This document shows positions 16,795 to 25,547 of a DNA stretch of 64,000 nucleotides, in pieces. Location of the stretch: contig JACQXY010000062.1 of NCBI GenBank assembly GCA_016208485.1, positions 1 to 64,000 of the forward strand, in the 5' to 3' direction. Origin of the DNA: Acidobacteriota bacterium (GTDB lineage: Bacteria; Actinomycetota; AC-67). A model generated the notes under the pieces. It worked only from the letters and a program-made list of their open reading frames with translations. It did no database searches and had not been told where the DNA came from. Within the stretch, counting starts at the first letter, position 1. Every line of letters begins with the position of its first letter. Position numbers and translations under genes: made by a program.

Positions 16795-19059
16795 TCACGG
16801 GCACCAATCGAAGTCGAACTGACCCGGCACGCGCGGGATGACGCTCCCGTAGCCGGGACGGCAGGTCAGGTACGGCCCGCCGTCCAACACGTCGATCACC
16901 TCGCCAGTCAGCCAGAAGTGCTCCTTCTGGTCGGCCCCGCGCGGGTCGCGTCGCGGGTCCTCGTGCGGGTCTCCCCCGTCCTCGCGCGGCGGAATGTTGG
17001 CGTTCGGCGGCGGGTAGTTGCCGGAGTCCCAGTAGACGAGCGCGGAGCCCGCCCAAGGGGCGACGTTCCCATCGCCGTCGCGCGGGAACGGCTCGAGCCC
17101 GAAGTACGGCTCCACCGCCCAGTGCCGCCCGGCCATGAGCGCGGTGTCCATCACGCGCGCGCCGATCGTGCGCGCCTCCACCTCGGCGGCGAAGTTCGTG
17201 ACCTGGAAGTCGCCGAGCGCCGCGTGCATCAGCACCCGGTGCGCGGGAGTGTTCTGGTAGGGGTCGGTCGTCATGTGCTGCGCGTAGCCGTCGGCCTCCG
17301 CCCGGTCCCAGAGCATCTGGAGCAGCGCCATCACGAGCTGCTGCTCCTGCTTGTTCGGAAACATCGTGTAGAGCACCGAGGAGTAGGACGGCAGGAAGTC
17401 CTCGGGATCGGGGTGGGTCGGGTCGGCGTCGGGGTTCACGAGCGGCCCCTCCCAGTCCGAGGAGCGGTTGAGCAGCGTCGAGTAGTTCATGCCGGTCACG
17501 CCGAGCGTCGCGCGCGTGAAGTCCACCGAGAGGGCCGTGAGCGCCCCGCCCATGATCCCGCCCTGGCTGTTGCCGTCGTAGAACAGCTCGCCGGTCGCAA
17601 ACAGCGGGTTGCCGTCGGCGTCCTCGAACGCGGGGTCGGTCGCGAGGCCGCTGGGGTGCGCGAGCACGCGCCCGAGGTACAGGGCGTTCAGGAAACCCTG
17701 CTGCGACCGGTCGGCCATCGACGGCATGTTCGACGGATCGGCGAGCGTCGCCGCCGCGCCGGCGATGTCGTACTCGGCGAAGCCCATCCAGTTCGTCGCG
17801 CAGGGCATGAAGTTGCGCTCGCGGTCGCGGTCGGTCGAGCCTCCTCTGGACTCGTAGCGGCTCCCGAGCAGGCCGTGGCCGTAGATCGTCGGGTGAGACG
17901 GGCTCTCCGCGCCGGCCGTCGCGGGGATCGTGCATATGAATGCGGCATCGAGGGTGGGGATCGCGGGGTTCTGCATCGGGAGACCGTCGAGCCCGTACAG
18001 GAAGCGCGCCCCCGGCGGCGCCTGCGCCGGCAGCCCGGTGACGGGATCGGCCTCCGTCAGAGGCAGAGGCGGGCGGTCGAGGTAGTTCGGCACGGTGATC
18101 CTGCCCTCGACCCGGCGAAGCCGGGCGCCCTGGCCCGTCTGGTCGGTGACGTTCGTGACCTGGAAGCGAGGCGGAACCCCCTCGATCGCGGCGTTGGCGA
18201 GGTCCACGTCCCCGAGCTGCGCGAAGGCGTCGTCGCGGATGTGCAGGACCCGCTCGCTGAGGTTCCGTCCGGACGCGACGGTGAATTGCCAGGCGAGAAA
18301 GAGCCGCGCGCGGTCGAATGCGTTCCCGCGCGCCCGCTCGGCCGTCTCGATCCTGCCGATGATGCCGCTCACCTCGGCGCGCCGGAACTCCTCGAACGTC
18401 GGGTCCCCTGCGGGCCCCGGAGTGTTGTCGCGGTAGGCCGCGAACTGCGCGCCGGCAGAGATGAAGGCGCCGCTTGCGTCCCGCATGTCGCGCAGGGCCA
18501 CAAGGTAGCGGTTCCCCTCGAGGAAGTTGACGGCCGGCCGCAGGATCAGCAGGCGCTCGCCGTCGGTGGTGGCCGAGTTCAGGTCCATCTCGGACCAGAA
18601 AGGCCACCGCTCGCCGGTGGCTGCGTTGATGATCAGGATCGACGCGTCCGGGGCAGCGTAGCGGCCGATGTCGGCGAGGTGGTCGGCCGGGTCGTTCGGC
18701 CCCCCGGTGCTCAGCCCGGCCGTCCCCCACGTCTTGTGCAGATCCAGCCCCGGAACGAACGTGAGGACCATCGAGCCGGGAGAGAACCCATCGTTGCGGT
18801 CCCACTCCGCCGGGTCGATCGGCTTGCCGGCGACGCTGCGAGGCATCTCCACCGGGAGGAAATCGATGCGGCGCCCGGTGGCGGTGGTCGGATCGGCGCG
18901 CGTGAACCGGTCGCTCGGGAACGGGAGAAGGCAGAGGGCCTTGTCCAGCGGGTCGCAGGCCAGGCGAACGGGCGCGCCCTGGGCCGGCGCCGTCGCCGTG
19001 AGGCCCGCCAAGAGCGCCGCGGACACGATTCCATACACCAGTCGTCGGGTTCGAAGCAC
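16795..19059 (-). CDS. Large secreted alpha/beta-hydrolase-like protein
   Basis: A 754-aa exported protein with signal peptide (LVYGIVSAALLAGLTATAPA, cleavage near AQGA). The N-terminal half holds beta-rich stretches such as LLPFPSDRFTRADP and LLILRPAVNFLEGNRYLVAL, typical of secreted lipase-like proteins. In the second half, PTIYGHGLLGSRYE resembles an oxyanion loop and FYDGNSQGGIMGG resembles a nucleophile elbow (GNSQGG). A C-terminal segment DGGDPHEDPRRDPRGADQKE is highly charged, and the protein ends FDFDWCP. I infer an extracellular esterase or lipase; substrate unknown. It stands alone and ends 25 nt from the convergent acyl-CoA dehydrogenase stop. Confidence 0.75.
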   Translation of the reverse strand: MLRTRRLVYGIVSAALLAGLTATAPAQGAPVRLACDPLDKALCLLPFPSDRFTRADPTTATGRRIDFLPVEMPRSVAGKPIDPAEWDRNDGFSPGSMVLTFVPGLDLHKTWGTAGLSTGGPNDPADHLADIGRYAAPDASILIINAATGERWPFWSEMDLNSATTDGERLLILRPAVNFLEGNRYLVALRDMRDASGAFISAGAQFAAYRDNTPGPAGDPTFEEFRRAEVSGIIGRIETAERARGNAFDRARLFLAWQFTVASGRNLSERVLHIRDDAFAQLGDVDLANAAIEGVPPRFQVTNVTDQTGQGARLRRVEGRITVPNYLDRPPLPLTEADPVTGLPAQAPPGARFLYGLDGLPMQNPAIPTLDAAFICTIPATAGAESPSHPTIYGHGLLGSRYESRGGSTDRDRERNFMPCATNWMGFAEYDIAGAAATLADPSNMPSMADRSQQGFLNALYLGRVLAHPSGLATDPAFEDADGNPLFATGELFYDGNSQGGIMGGALTALSVDFTRATLGVTGMNYSTLLNRSSDWEGPLVNPDADPTHPDPEDFLPSYSSVLYTMFPNKQEQQLVMALLQMLWDRAEADGYAQHMTTDPYQNTPAHRVLMHAALGDFQVTNFAAEVEARTIGARVMDTALMAGRHWAVEPYFGLEPFPRDGDGNVAPWAGSALVYWDSGNYPPPNANIPPREDGGDPHEDPRRDPRGADQKEHFWLTGEVIDVLDGGPYLTCRPGYGSVIPRVPGQFDFDWCP

Positions 19060-19190
19060 GATCGCACCTCCCAGAGGGGTTGCCGCAGACTCGGATGGGA
19101 CTTCACTCGGATTCGACGTCCGAGTGGGAGTCTCCTTCTCCGGCCGGGAAAGCTTCTCCGGGTGGGATCGCGCTCAGCGAGGGGCGGCGC

Positions 19191-19310
19191 TCAGCGGCTG
19201 CGGTCTTTGCCGCCGCGCTTGTCGCGGCGCTTCCCTGCCGCCGCCGCCTTCTTGGCCTTCAAACGCAGGTCCTGCTTCTTGCGTCCGCTGTCGTGCTTCT
19301 GCTTGGCCAC
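19191..19310 (-). CDS. Very small basic protein (39 aa)
   Basis: Starts GTG at 19310 with a strong AGGAGG ribosome-binding site 7 nt upstream. The product begins MAKQKHDSGRKKQDLRLKAK (initiator shown as Met) and ends RRDKRGGKDRSR. It is about 40 percent Lys plus Arg with no hydrophobic core, so it would be disordered and could bind nucleic acid or ribosomes. No known family comes to mind. The good ribosome-binding site, the clean stop and a composition unlike random GC-rich frames support it as real. Confidence 0.6.
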   Translation of the reverse strand: MAKQKHDSGRKKQDLRLKAKKAAAAGKRRDKRGGKDRSR

Positions 19311-19427
19311 TCAAGCCTCCTATCGACGTCTGACGGAACCTTAGCAGGCGCGGGCCGCCGATCCCACCTTCGAAGAGGCGCCTGCAACCGGGCTCCGGAC
19401 CCGCGCGCGAACTCTCCCGGAGATCCC

Positions 19428-20267
19428 TCAGGACCCGTCCCCGCCTCTTCCGAGACGGGTGACCGCGCCGGAGAGACGGCGCACCGCCCCGCGCGGGAGA
19501 GCGTGCGACAGCGAAGCGACCGCCTGATAGGCGAGGCCGGGAATGACGACCACCCTTCCGCGACGTAGCCCGCGGAGCCCCTCCTTCGCAACCCTCTCCG
19601 CAGTCATCCACAACTGCTCGGGGAGCTTCTCCCCCCCGCCGCCGCCGTGCTTCGTCCCCTCCGGCGCGCCGCCCGCGTCGCGGCGCTCATGGAACTCGGT
19701 GCGCGTGTAGCCGGGGCAGAGCGCCGACACGCGCACCCCGGTGCCGCCCAGCTCCTCGGCGAGGCCCTCGGTGAAGACCGTGACGAAGGCCTTGCCGGCC
19801 GCGTAGGTCCCGCCGAAGGGCTGCGGCACGATCCCGGAGACCGACGAGACGTTGAGGATCCCGCCCCGGCCGCGCGCGATCATCCCGGGGAGCACGGCGC
19901 GAGTGAGCCGCACCGGCGCCAGCACGTTGAGGCGAACCACGCGGTCCTCGCGGTCGAGGGGGATCTCGGCGAACGCCCCCGCGTTCCCGATGCCCGCGTT
20001 GTTGACCAGCAAGTCGATCGGACGATCTTCGTCGGCGAGCCGCGCCTCGACCATGGCGAGCTCACCGGCGTCGGAGAGATCTGCCGAGAGCACCTCGACC
20101 TGCACGCCGTGCCGGTCTCGCATCTCGGTCGCCAAACCGTCGAGCCGATCGGCTCGGCGCGCGACCAGGACGAGGTCCACGCCCTCCGCGGCCAGCTCGC
20201 GCGCGATTGCCGCCCCGATGCCGCTGGAGGCGCCGGTGACGAGCGCGGTGCGCCAGGGATTGCTCAT
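19428..20267 (-). CDS. Short-chain dehydrogenase/reductase (SDR)
   Basis: A 279-aa classical SDR: cofactor motif TGASSGIG at 11-18, Asp63, NNAG at 89-92, catalytic Ser near 142, and YxxxK as Tyr155/Lys159. The tail ALCPGYTRTEFHERR fits the PG motif. The substrate is not predictable. I start at the ATG at 20267 (MSNPW), preceded by a GAGGTGAGG ribosome-binding site, rather than the upstream ATG at 20321, which adds residues before the Rossmann strand. Confidence 0.9.
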   Translation of the reverse strand: MSNPWRTALVTGASSGIGAAIARELAAEGVDLVLVARRADRLDGLATEMRDRHGVQVEVLSADLSDAGELAMVEARLADEDRPIDLLVNNAGIGNAGAFAEIPLDREDRVVRLNVLAPVRLTRAVLPGMIARGRGGILNVSSVSGIVPQPFGGTYAAGKAFVTVFTEGLAEELGGTGVRVSALCPGYTRTEFHERRDAGGAPEGTKHGGGGGEKLPEQLWMTAERVAKEGLRGLRRGRVVVIPGLAYQAVASLSHALPRGAVRRLSGAVTRLGRGGDGS

Positions 20268-20538
20268 GCCCTCACCTCCTGGGTCGGCGGAAGGAGCCGT
20301 CCTCGAACGCGGCCGGTCCAAGAGAAGATGCGGCCCCCCGCGGCTTGCACGGAGTCTATGCGCCCCCCTCCGCGCGCCGCCAGCGCCTCGTTGACGCCGG
20401 GGCGCTCGGGGGTCCGATGGTGTTCCCCGAAGACCGCGGCGTGCGGGAGGAGGAGCAGATGGAGGGCGCGGTAATCCTCAATCGACGCCTGCGAGAGCAC
20501 GATCGACCGGCCCGGCACCCGACGAAGCGGCGCGAAGC

Positions 20539-21654
20539 TCAGGAGGCAGGCCGCGCGACATCGAACTTCACGTCGCCGAGCTTGCCGTGCAGGACTCCGC
20601 CCATCCAGTTCTGGCTCGTCCTGACCAGCTGGAAGCTCGGGTGGGAGACCGATATCCCGGTCACGCTCGCGTTCTGGAACGAGAACCGCTCGTCGCGGAG
20701 CGCGCCGCACGACTCAAAGTTGATGATCGACCCTCCCAAGTAGAACGCACCACTGATCGAGGAGCCCGACTGGGCGACGCGAAGCGTGATCGGGCCCTGG
20801 ATGTCGCAGGTGTACGTGCGGTCTTCCCCGGCCAACGACAGGCTCGCGCGGTACCGCCCCTTCCATGTCCCGCGCAGATCGGCCGCGCATCCATCCCCTG
20901 TGTAGAGGTAGCCGTTCGGGCAGTCCGTTGCGGAGCGCGGGTTGGACACCGCGTACGCCCGCCGGTAGTCGCCGAGTTCATACGCGGTGCGCACGGGGCT
21001 CGAGCCACTCTCCCAGCCGGCGGGATCGCGCACGAACTCCCCGTGGACGGCCTCGCGAACCAGGGCCCTGCCGATCCCGCCGGCCTTCTCCGTCGCCCTC
21101 TCGATCACGCGCTTGAGGAACTCCCAGACGCCCGACCTGGCCGTCTCGGCGCGCGCCGCGCGCATCTGCTGAAGGATCCCGCTCTCGTCTTGAGCTGCCC
21201 GAACGGCGGCGACGGGCACGGGTTCGTCCGGCGGAGCAAGAGCCGAGCCGAACTCGGCGAGGACGATCCCGTCGAAGGCGCGCCGGACGCGCCGGCTTGC
21301 GTCGATGCGCGCGAGGATCGAGTTCAGCCGGCGCTGCCAGTCGAGCATCTCCTCGGGGCGCGGGTCCGGCGCTTCGGCTCCCAGTCGCACGAGCGCGTCG
21401 AACTGCCTTCGGGCCTCGATCCTCGCGGTGAAGGTCGGGACGATGTTGATGGCGGCGCTCGCGAGCAGGCCGGCCACGAGTGCCGGGATCACGGTCCGAG
21501 GCGTGAGGAGCCCGCGTTTCTTCGCAACGGCCTGCGCGGGCAGCGCGGGCGGCGCGCCGGCGCCCGCAGGCGACGGCGGCTGCGGAGGCGGCGCGGCGGC
21601 ATCCGCGCGGTGGCTCCGGCGGGAATGGAGTCCCCGTCCTTGAGGGAAACGCAT
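20539..21654 (-). CDS. Membrane-anchored protein of unknown function with a C-terminal beta domain
   Basis: About 371 aa. A Pro/Ala-rich cytoplasmic head is followed by one membrane helix (TVIPALVAGLLASAAINIV), then a helical region (QFDALVRLGAEA to VIERATEKAGGIGRAL). The C-terminal beta-rich domain runs through NGYLYTGDGCAADLRGTWKG and ITLRVAQSGSSISGAFYLGG, resembling small ligand-binding beta-barrel folds, with several Cys. Start uncertain: ATG 21654, GTG 21660 or ATG 21732. No family recognised; it has no obvious operon partner. Confidence 0.6.
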   Translation of the reverse strand: MRFPQGRGLHSRRSHRADAAAPPPQPPSPAGAGAPPALPAQAVAKKRGLLTPRTVIPALVAGLLASAAINIVPTFTARIEARRQFDALVRLGAEAPDPRPEEMLDWQRRLNSILARIDASRRVRRAFDGIVLAEFGSALAPPDEPVPVAAVRAAQDESGILQQMRAARAETARSGVWEFLKRVIERATEKAGGIGRALVREAVHGEFVRDPAGWESGSSPVRTAYELGDYRRAYAVSNPRSATDCPNGYLYTGDGCAADLRGTWKGRYRASLSLAGEDRTYTCDIQGPITLRVAQSGSSISGAFYLGGSIINFESCGALRDERFSFQNASVTGISVSHPSFQLVRTSQNWMGGVLHGKLGDVKFDVARPAS

Positions 21655-21966
21655 CCTCGTCACCCCCGCACTCTCGCCCACGGGACCGCCGACGGCAAGC
21701 CGCCGCACATTGGGTGGTCCCATGCCTCGCAAACCAGATACTGCGCTTGCTCCAGTCGCGAGTCCCGCCCGGCCTGGCTCGAGCGACGAGCGAACCCGGC
21801 CGACACCGACTCCAACGCGCGGAAGTCGGCTGGCAGGCCGCGCCGGTCGCCCTTCCCGACGAGGCCGAGCTTCGCGCTCGCTCGCCGCGGCCGCGCGGAA
21901 TCGCGCTTGCGTTTGCGACGCGTCGAGACCGGCACAAGGGGATGCGCTCGGGCCGTGAGCGACAGG
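21655..21966. other. Intergenic stretch without a recognised gene
   Basis: About 310 bases between the membrane protein and the first toxin-antitoxin pair. Open frames exist on both strands but their composition is not protein-like and none matches a family I know. It is probably the left edge of the accessory zone. Confidence 0.4.
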
Positions 21967-22341
21967 TCAAGGCGTCTTTACGACGGACCGCGCGGCTGAC
22001 GAGGCTCTGTTCCGTCCGGCAGTCCGTGGAGAACGTCTCGCTGCCCTTGCCCGATGAGCCGGGCCGGCCGACTCGAAGGCGATGACCGGGCGAAGGGAGA
22101 GGCCGCGTGCCAACCGACTCACCATGTCGAGGGTCGGGCTCATGGTTCCGTTCTCGATCCTGGAGATCACGGCCTGGCCAGTGCCGACCTTCTTCGCCAG
22201 GGCAGCTTGGGAGAGCCCGGCCTCACGGCGCGCGCGAGCCAGCGCGCGCGCGGCCTCCCGGGTCGCATCGGCCTCCTCGTACGCGCGCCGCCACTCGGGG
22301 TCGGTCATCACGTACCGCTCGACGAACCGCTTTAGTTCCAT
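21967..22341 (-). CDS. XRE-family antitoxin (HigA-like)
   Basis: A 124-aa protein with a helix-turn-helix at about residues 40-75 (AGLSQAALAKKVGTGQAVIS, then RIENG). This is the usual antitoxin of a HigB/Gp49-type pair. The ATG at 22341 overlaps the toxin stop by 1 nt (TGATG), so toxin comes first, as in HigBA. The basic C-terminal tail (HRARAARRSPRTAGRNRASS) is longer than usual. It would bind the toxin and repress the operon, perhaps at the inverted repeat near 22710-22725. Confidence 0.85.
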   Translation of the reverse strand: MELKRFVERYVMTDPEWRRAYEEADATREAARALARARREAGLSQAALAKKVGTGQAVISRIENGTMSPTLDMVSRLARGLSLRPVIAFESAGPAHRARAARRSPRTAGRNRASSAARSVVKTP

Positions 22342-22700
22342 CACCGTCGTCCCTTCTTCCACTTCCCCATCCGCTCGACCGCCCGGCTGAGTGTTGTCTT
22401 CGGAATCGAACTCGTCTTCTTCTGGAAGATCGTCGTCACCACCAGCAGGCGGCTTCCCGCCTCGAAGAACAGCGAGCGCGCGATCCGATGCTGCCACCGA
22501 CTTCGGAGTTCCCAGAGGCCGGTCCCTTTGACCTTGTGGAGCCTCCTCTCGGGCAGCTCGAGCCCGAACTCCTCAAGGTCCTTGAGGTCTTGGACCACCT
22601 CGGTAGCCAGCCGCAGGTCCCTCGCGCGGAGTTCCAAGAACTCCTCCACAACCGGGTTCTCCCGCCGAAGCCGGTAGAACTCCACTCGCCACCGTCTCAC
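22341..22700 (-). CDS. HigB/Gp49-like (RelE superfamily) toxin
   Basis: A 119-aa toxin with a GTG start. Typical stretches are VEEFLELRARDLRLA, LHKVKGTGLWELRSRW, ARSLFFEAGSRLLVVTTIFQ and KKTSSIPKTTLSRAVERM. The family cleaves mRNA, usually at the ribosome. It is paired with the XRE antitoxin downstream. Confidence 0.85.
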   Translation of the reverse strand: MRRWRVEFYRLRRENPVVEEFLELRARDLRLATEVVQDLKDLEEFGLELPERRLHKVKGTGLWELRSRWQHRIARSLFFEAGSRLLVVTTIFQKKTSSIPKTTLSRAVERMGKWKKGRR

Positions 22701-22709
22701 GCCAGGAGC

Positions 22710-22725
22710 ATGACAGATAAGTCAT
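22710..22725. promoter_or_regulatory. Small inverted repeat upstream of the HigBA-like operon
   Basis: ATGACAGATAAGTCAT: arms ATGAC and GTCAT flank an AT-rich centre 10 nt upstream of the toxin start. It is a plausible autoregulatory operator for the XRE antitoxin. Confidence 0.35.
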
Positions 22726-22817
22726 AGCGGCGCAAGGGAGGAGGCCACCGATGTACCGGGAACCGGAGTGGCGAGAGGTCGGCGGGCCGGGTCGGAACAT
22801 GTGCGGATGGCGCCGCC

Positions 22818-22910
22818 ATGGAATCGTTCTTCGCCTTGCTCCAGAAGAACGTGCTCGACCGTCAACGCCGGCAAACCGGAGAGGATCTGAGACCGGCCAT
22901 CGTCATCCGA
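22818..22910 (+). pseudogene. IS3-family transposase C-terminal fragment
   Basis: The frame reads MESFFALLQKNVLDRQRRQT and then EDLRPAIV, the well-known stretch near the C-terminus of IS3-type OrfB. It breaks off after about 30 residues. Another IS3 scrap, in the opposite orientation, abuts it. Confidence 0.75.
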
Positions 22911-22994
22911 TCCGACCGAGCCCGCGATACCGGCTTCGGCCAGGCGCTCCGTGTAGACGATCGACAGGTACTGGCGCGCGATGAGGAAGTGATG
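22890..22994 (-). pseudogene. IS3-family transposase internal fragment, opposite orientation
   Basis: On the minus strand the frame reads ARQYLSIVYTERLAEAGIAG then SVGS, the stretch just before the third catalytic residue of IS3-type DDE transposases. It meets the plus-strand C-terminal scrap head to head, evidence of an inversion or of two separate elements. Nothing here can be functional. Confidence 0.7.
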
Positions 22995-23013
22995 GGGCGC
23001 TTCGCTCGCTTCC

Positions 23014-23445
23014 TCATCGCGTCGCGTCTTGGTACCGCGCCTCGTCGACGACCAGCCGCCAGTAACCACGGGTCGGTCTCGTCGCCCTGAAGTGCTGGAA
23101 ATCGAAAGTTAGGATCGGAAGTCGGTGGCGCTCTGCGTAAGCCATAACCGAGGCGTCGGCGAGGTCGAGATCCGCGTATCGTTCGGCGATTTCGGCGGAG
23201 CGCCGCAGCAACCCGGGCGTCAGGAATCCGACCTGGTGTTCGCCGGCGACCAGCGCCGACAGGAACAACCGGGCGGATTGACTGCCCACACGCGATCGAA
23301 GGAGATGCTCTGCCTCAACGATCACCGGATCCGGGACGATGAGGTCTCGACCGAGCTCCGTGACCAATGCCGCCGCCAGCTCGTGAGCCTCATCTGCCGC
23401 GTTCGCGGCGGCTACGATCGGGCCGGTGTCTGCGACAACTCTCAC
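23014..23445 (-). CDS. PIN-domain ribonuclease toxin (VapC-like)
   Basis: A 143-aa protein with the PIN acidic residues Asp6 (VVADTG), Glu44 (VEAEHL), Asp97 (LADASV) and Asp115 (TFDFQHF). This is a metal-dependent RNase of the VapC type. The GTG start overlaps the antitoxin stop by 4 nt (GTGA). Confidence 0.88.
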   Translation of the reverse strand: MRVVADTGPIVAAANAADEAHELAAALVTELGRDLIVPDPVIVEAEHLLRSRVGSQSARLFLSALVAGEHQVGFLTPGLLRRSAEIAERYADLDLADASVMAYAERHRLPILTFDFQHFRATRPTRGYWRLVVDEARYQDATR

Positions 23446-23666
23446 CGTGCGGTCGCGGGATCACGCAGGTACCGTTCAGCCAGGCGTCCGAGATCCCGAG
23501 GTCCTTCCCCGGAAGCCGCATACCGAGGCGCCTTCTTCTCGCCGCCTGCCCGCGCGCCTTCCTGGATCAGCCTCGCTGCTGCGGCAGAGAAGGATTCCCC
23601 CTCGCCGGCCTGCTCGCGCACCAATGCCTCGACGCTGTCAGGAAGACTCAAGGTTCGACGTGCCAC
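23442..23666 (-). CDS. VapB-like antitoxin
   Basis: About 74 aa. The N-terminal ARRTLSLPDSVEALVREQAG fits a ribbon-helix-helix fold, and the C-terminal tail would wrap the toxin. I start at the GTG at 23666 because AGGAGGG lies 7 nt upstream; the GTG at 23681 would overlap that ribosome-binding site. Confidence 0.75.
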   Translation of the reverse strand: MARRTLSLPDSVEALVREQAGEGESFSAAAARLIQEGARAGGEKKAPRYAASGEGPRDLGRLAERYLRDPATAR

Positions 23667-23727
23667 CTCTGCCCTCCTCACGTATGAACTCCAGTATCAT
23701 ACCATGTTTTCGAGGAGCGCGCCGGGT

Positions 23728-23755
23728 TTGCATATGGACGCGCCTGGCGTAATAT
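23728..23755 (+). promoter_or_regulatory. Promoter of the AbiEi/AbiEii-like pair
   Basis: TTGCAT (23728-23733) and TAATAT (23750-23755) are spaced by 16 nt. The -10 ends 6 nt before the GTG at 23762, so the message has essentially no leader. It sits in a short AT-richer gap shared with the divergent VapBC pair. Confidence 0.5.
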
Positions 23756-23761
23756 AGAACC

Positions 23762-24562
23762 GTGATAAGCGTCCGAGCGCATACACGGCGGCCGCTGCCG
23801 TCCAGTCTGGCGCCCCTGGTCGAGGAACTCGAGCTTCGGCAGCCGAGGGTGGTGACGCGAGCCGTTCTGTCCGGGATCGCTGCCCGGACCGGACTTCGCC
23901 TGAGCGCCGATGTGGCCGTCGACCGCCTCGTCCGCCTCGGGTGGCTTCTCCCCCTTCGAACCCGGGACTCGTGGGAGTTCGCCCCGGCGGCTCGCGCCGG
24001 CCGATTTCGGTCCGGCGACCCATGGATCGAGCTGCGCGCACTCCTGCAACACGAGCCCGACGCGCCTGTTGCGGTCGCGTTCGAGTCGGCCGCGTGGGTG
24101 CTGGGCCACTCATCCCATCAACCTTCAGTGCCCGTTCTCGCCCACCGACGCGGCTGGCGGCCCCGACGCTCTCTTGGAGGGATGAGAACCGTCACCCACG
24201 AGTGGGCCCTGCCGCTCCGGACTGTGAGCGGTCTGCCCGTCTGGTGCGAAGCAACCGTCGTCGTTGCGGCCGCAGACCGACCTGCGGCTCAAGGCGACTG
24301 GGCCAACGCCGACGACTGGCTTCCTGAGACTTTCGGAGCAACCACGCCCGATGAAGTTCTCGCTGAAGCAAGTGGCCGTCGAGCCTCGACGCTGGCTCGT
24401 CTTGGCTACCTCGCGGAGTGGTCGGGGAGACGGGATATCGCCGACCGCGTGGCCGAACTGCTCCCCTCACGCCTGCCCGTCTCCTCCCTCGGCCCTCGAG
24501 ACAGCCGGGATCGGTGGAGCAAGCGCTGGCGTCTCTACGACGCCCTCTTGCCAACCCGATGA
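23762..24562 (+). CDS. AbiEi-like antitoxin of a type IV toxin-antitoxin pair
   Basis: A 266-aa protein. The N-terminal winged-helix part (RVVTRAVLSGIAARTG, RLVRLGWLLPLRTRDSWEFA) resembles the AbiEi_4-like domain, and the rest fits the antitoxin C-terminal domain. It is followed by an AbiEii nucleotidyltransferase with a 4-nt overlap. In AbiE systems the antitoxin represses the operon and opposes the toxin without direct binding. The assignment rests on context as well as sequence. Confidence 0.75.
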   Translation: MISVRAHTRRPLPSSLAPLVEELELRQPRVVTRAVLSGIAARTGLRLSADVAVDRLVRLGWLLPLRTRDSWEFAPAARAGRFRSGDPWIELRALLQHEPDAPVAVAFESAAWVLGHSSHQPSVPVLAHRRGWRPRRSLGGMRTVTHEWALPLRTVSGLPVWCEATVVVAAADRPAAQGDWANADDWLPETFGATTPDEVLAEASGRRASTLARLGYLAEWSGRRDIADRVAELLPSRLPVSSLGPRDSRDRWSKRWRLYDALLPTR

Positions 24563-25434
24563 TCACTCAGGGCTACCTCGCTCGACACTTTCAAGGACGC
24601 GGCGGCATGGCGGATGCCGCCCTGCTCGATGTCGTTCAGGACTACGCCCTCAAGCACCTTCACGACCAGGGAATCTTCGATCTGGGGATCGTTCTCAAGG
24701 GAGGCACGGCGCTGCGCAAGTTCCGCGCAGGAAACGCCGGCCGATTCTCGACCGACCTCGACTTCGCCGCTCCCGAGGTCGACGCCGCGGGCCTCCTTCT
24801 CGACGCCCTCGACGGAGCCGAGACCTTCGACGTTCGGTTCCGCCTCCAAGACCGCGAGCCGCTGCGCGCGAAGCTCGTCGTTGAGACACCGCTGGGCCAA
24901 CCGCGGATTCCCGCCCGCATCGAGATATCTCCTCGTCCGCTATGGCTTCCAACCCGGCGGACGAAGCTCGTCCCCCTTCCCGTCCACGACGGATACGAGT
25001 TCAGCCTTCCCGCGCTCCCAGCTCCAGCGCTCGAGGAGGCTTTGGCTGAGAAGCTCGCCGCCTGGCGACGTCGGCGCAAGTTGCGCGACCTCTACGATCT
25101 CCATCTCTTCGGCCGGGGCGCGCTCGACGAGCCGTTGATCCGCCGCATCCTCGTGCTCAAGGTGTGGCACGACGTCGTCAACGATTCGCTCGGTGAGAGA
25201 CCATTTGATCCATCCGATGTCGTCGCCCACATCGACATGCGACGCATGCCCTCCGAGGACCTCGGACTTCTCACCCAGCCGGTCGATCCCGACGCTTGGC
25301 TGAACAGCGTCCGCGCACGCTATGCCTTCGTCATACAGCTCGACGGGATCGAGCGACGCATCGCGCGCTGCAATCCCGGCGATCGATATGAGGTCTCTCA
25401 GCTCGTGGCAGCGTTCCAATCCCGTGCACGGTAA
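24559..25434 (+). CDS. AbiEii/AbiGii-family nucleotidyltransferase toxin
   Basis: A 291-aa protein with the nucleotidyltransferase signature: LKGGTALRKF at 46-55 and RFSTDLDF at 62-69, so Asp66 and Asp68 are the metal ligands. Then LALPAPALEEALAEKLA-like helices and RKLRDLYDLHLF complete the AbiEii pattern. Family toxins add nucleotides to tRNA or proteins and give abortive phage defence. The ATG at 24559 overlaps the antitoxin stop (ATGA). Confidence 0.88.
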   Translation: MITQGYLARHFQGRGGMADAALLDVVQDYALKHLHDQGIFDLGIVLKGGTALRKFRAGNAGRFSTDLDFAAPEVDAAGLLLDALDGAETFDVRFRLQDREPLRAKLVVETPLGQPRIPARIEISPRPLWLPTRRTKLVPLPVHDGYEFSLPALPAPALEEALAEKLAAWRRRRKLRDLYDLHLFGRGALDEPLIRRILVLKVWHDVVNDSLGERPFDPSDVVAHIDMRRMPSEDLGLLTQPVDPDAWLNSVRARYAFVIQLDGIERRIARCNPGDRYEVSQLVAAFQSRAR

Positions 25435-25547
25435 AGCTGGGAGGCTTGGGCTCCAGTTGGTGGCGCAGAACGTCAAGCGCATCTCCGTGAGCGCTGGTCT
25501 CCGGCCGCCGCATCGGGCGTGAGGAACCCGGTTCGCGCTCCGGAAGC

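Noticed and set aside
16918-19344. An 808-codon open frame on the plus strand
   Set aside because: Antisense of the secreted hydrolase-like gene, which has a signal peptide and a GNSQGG motif.
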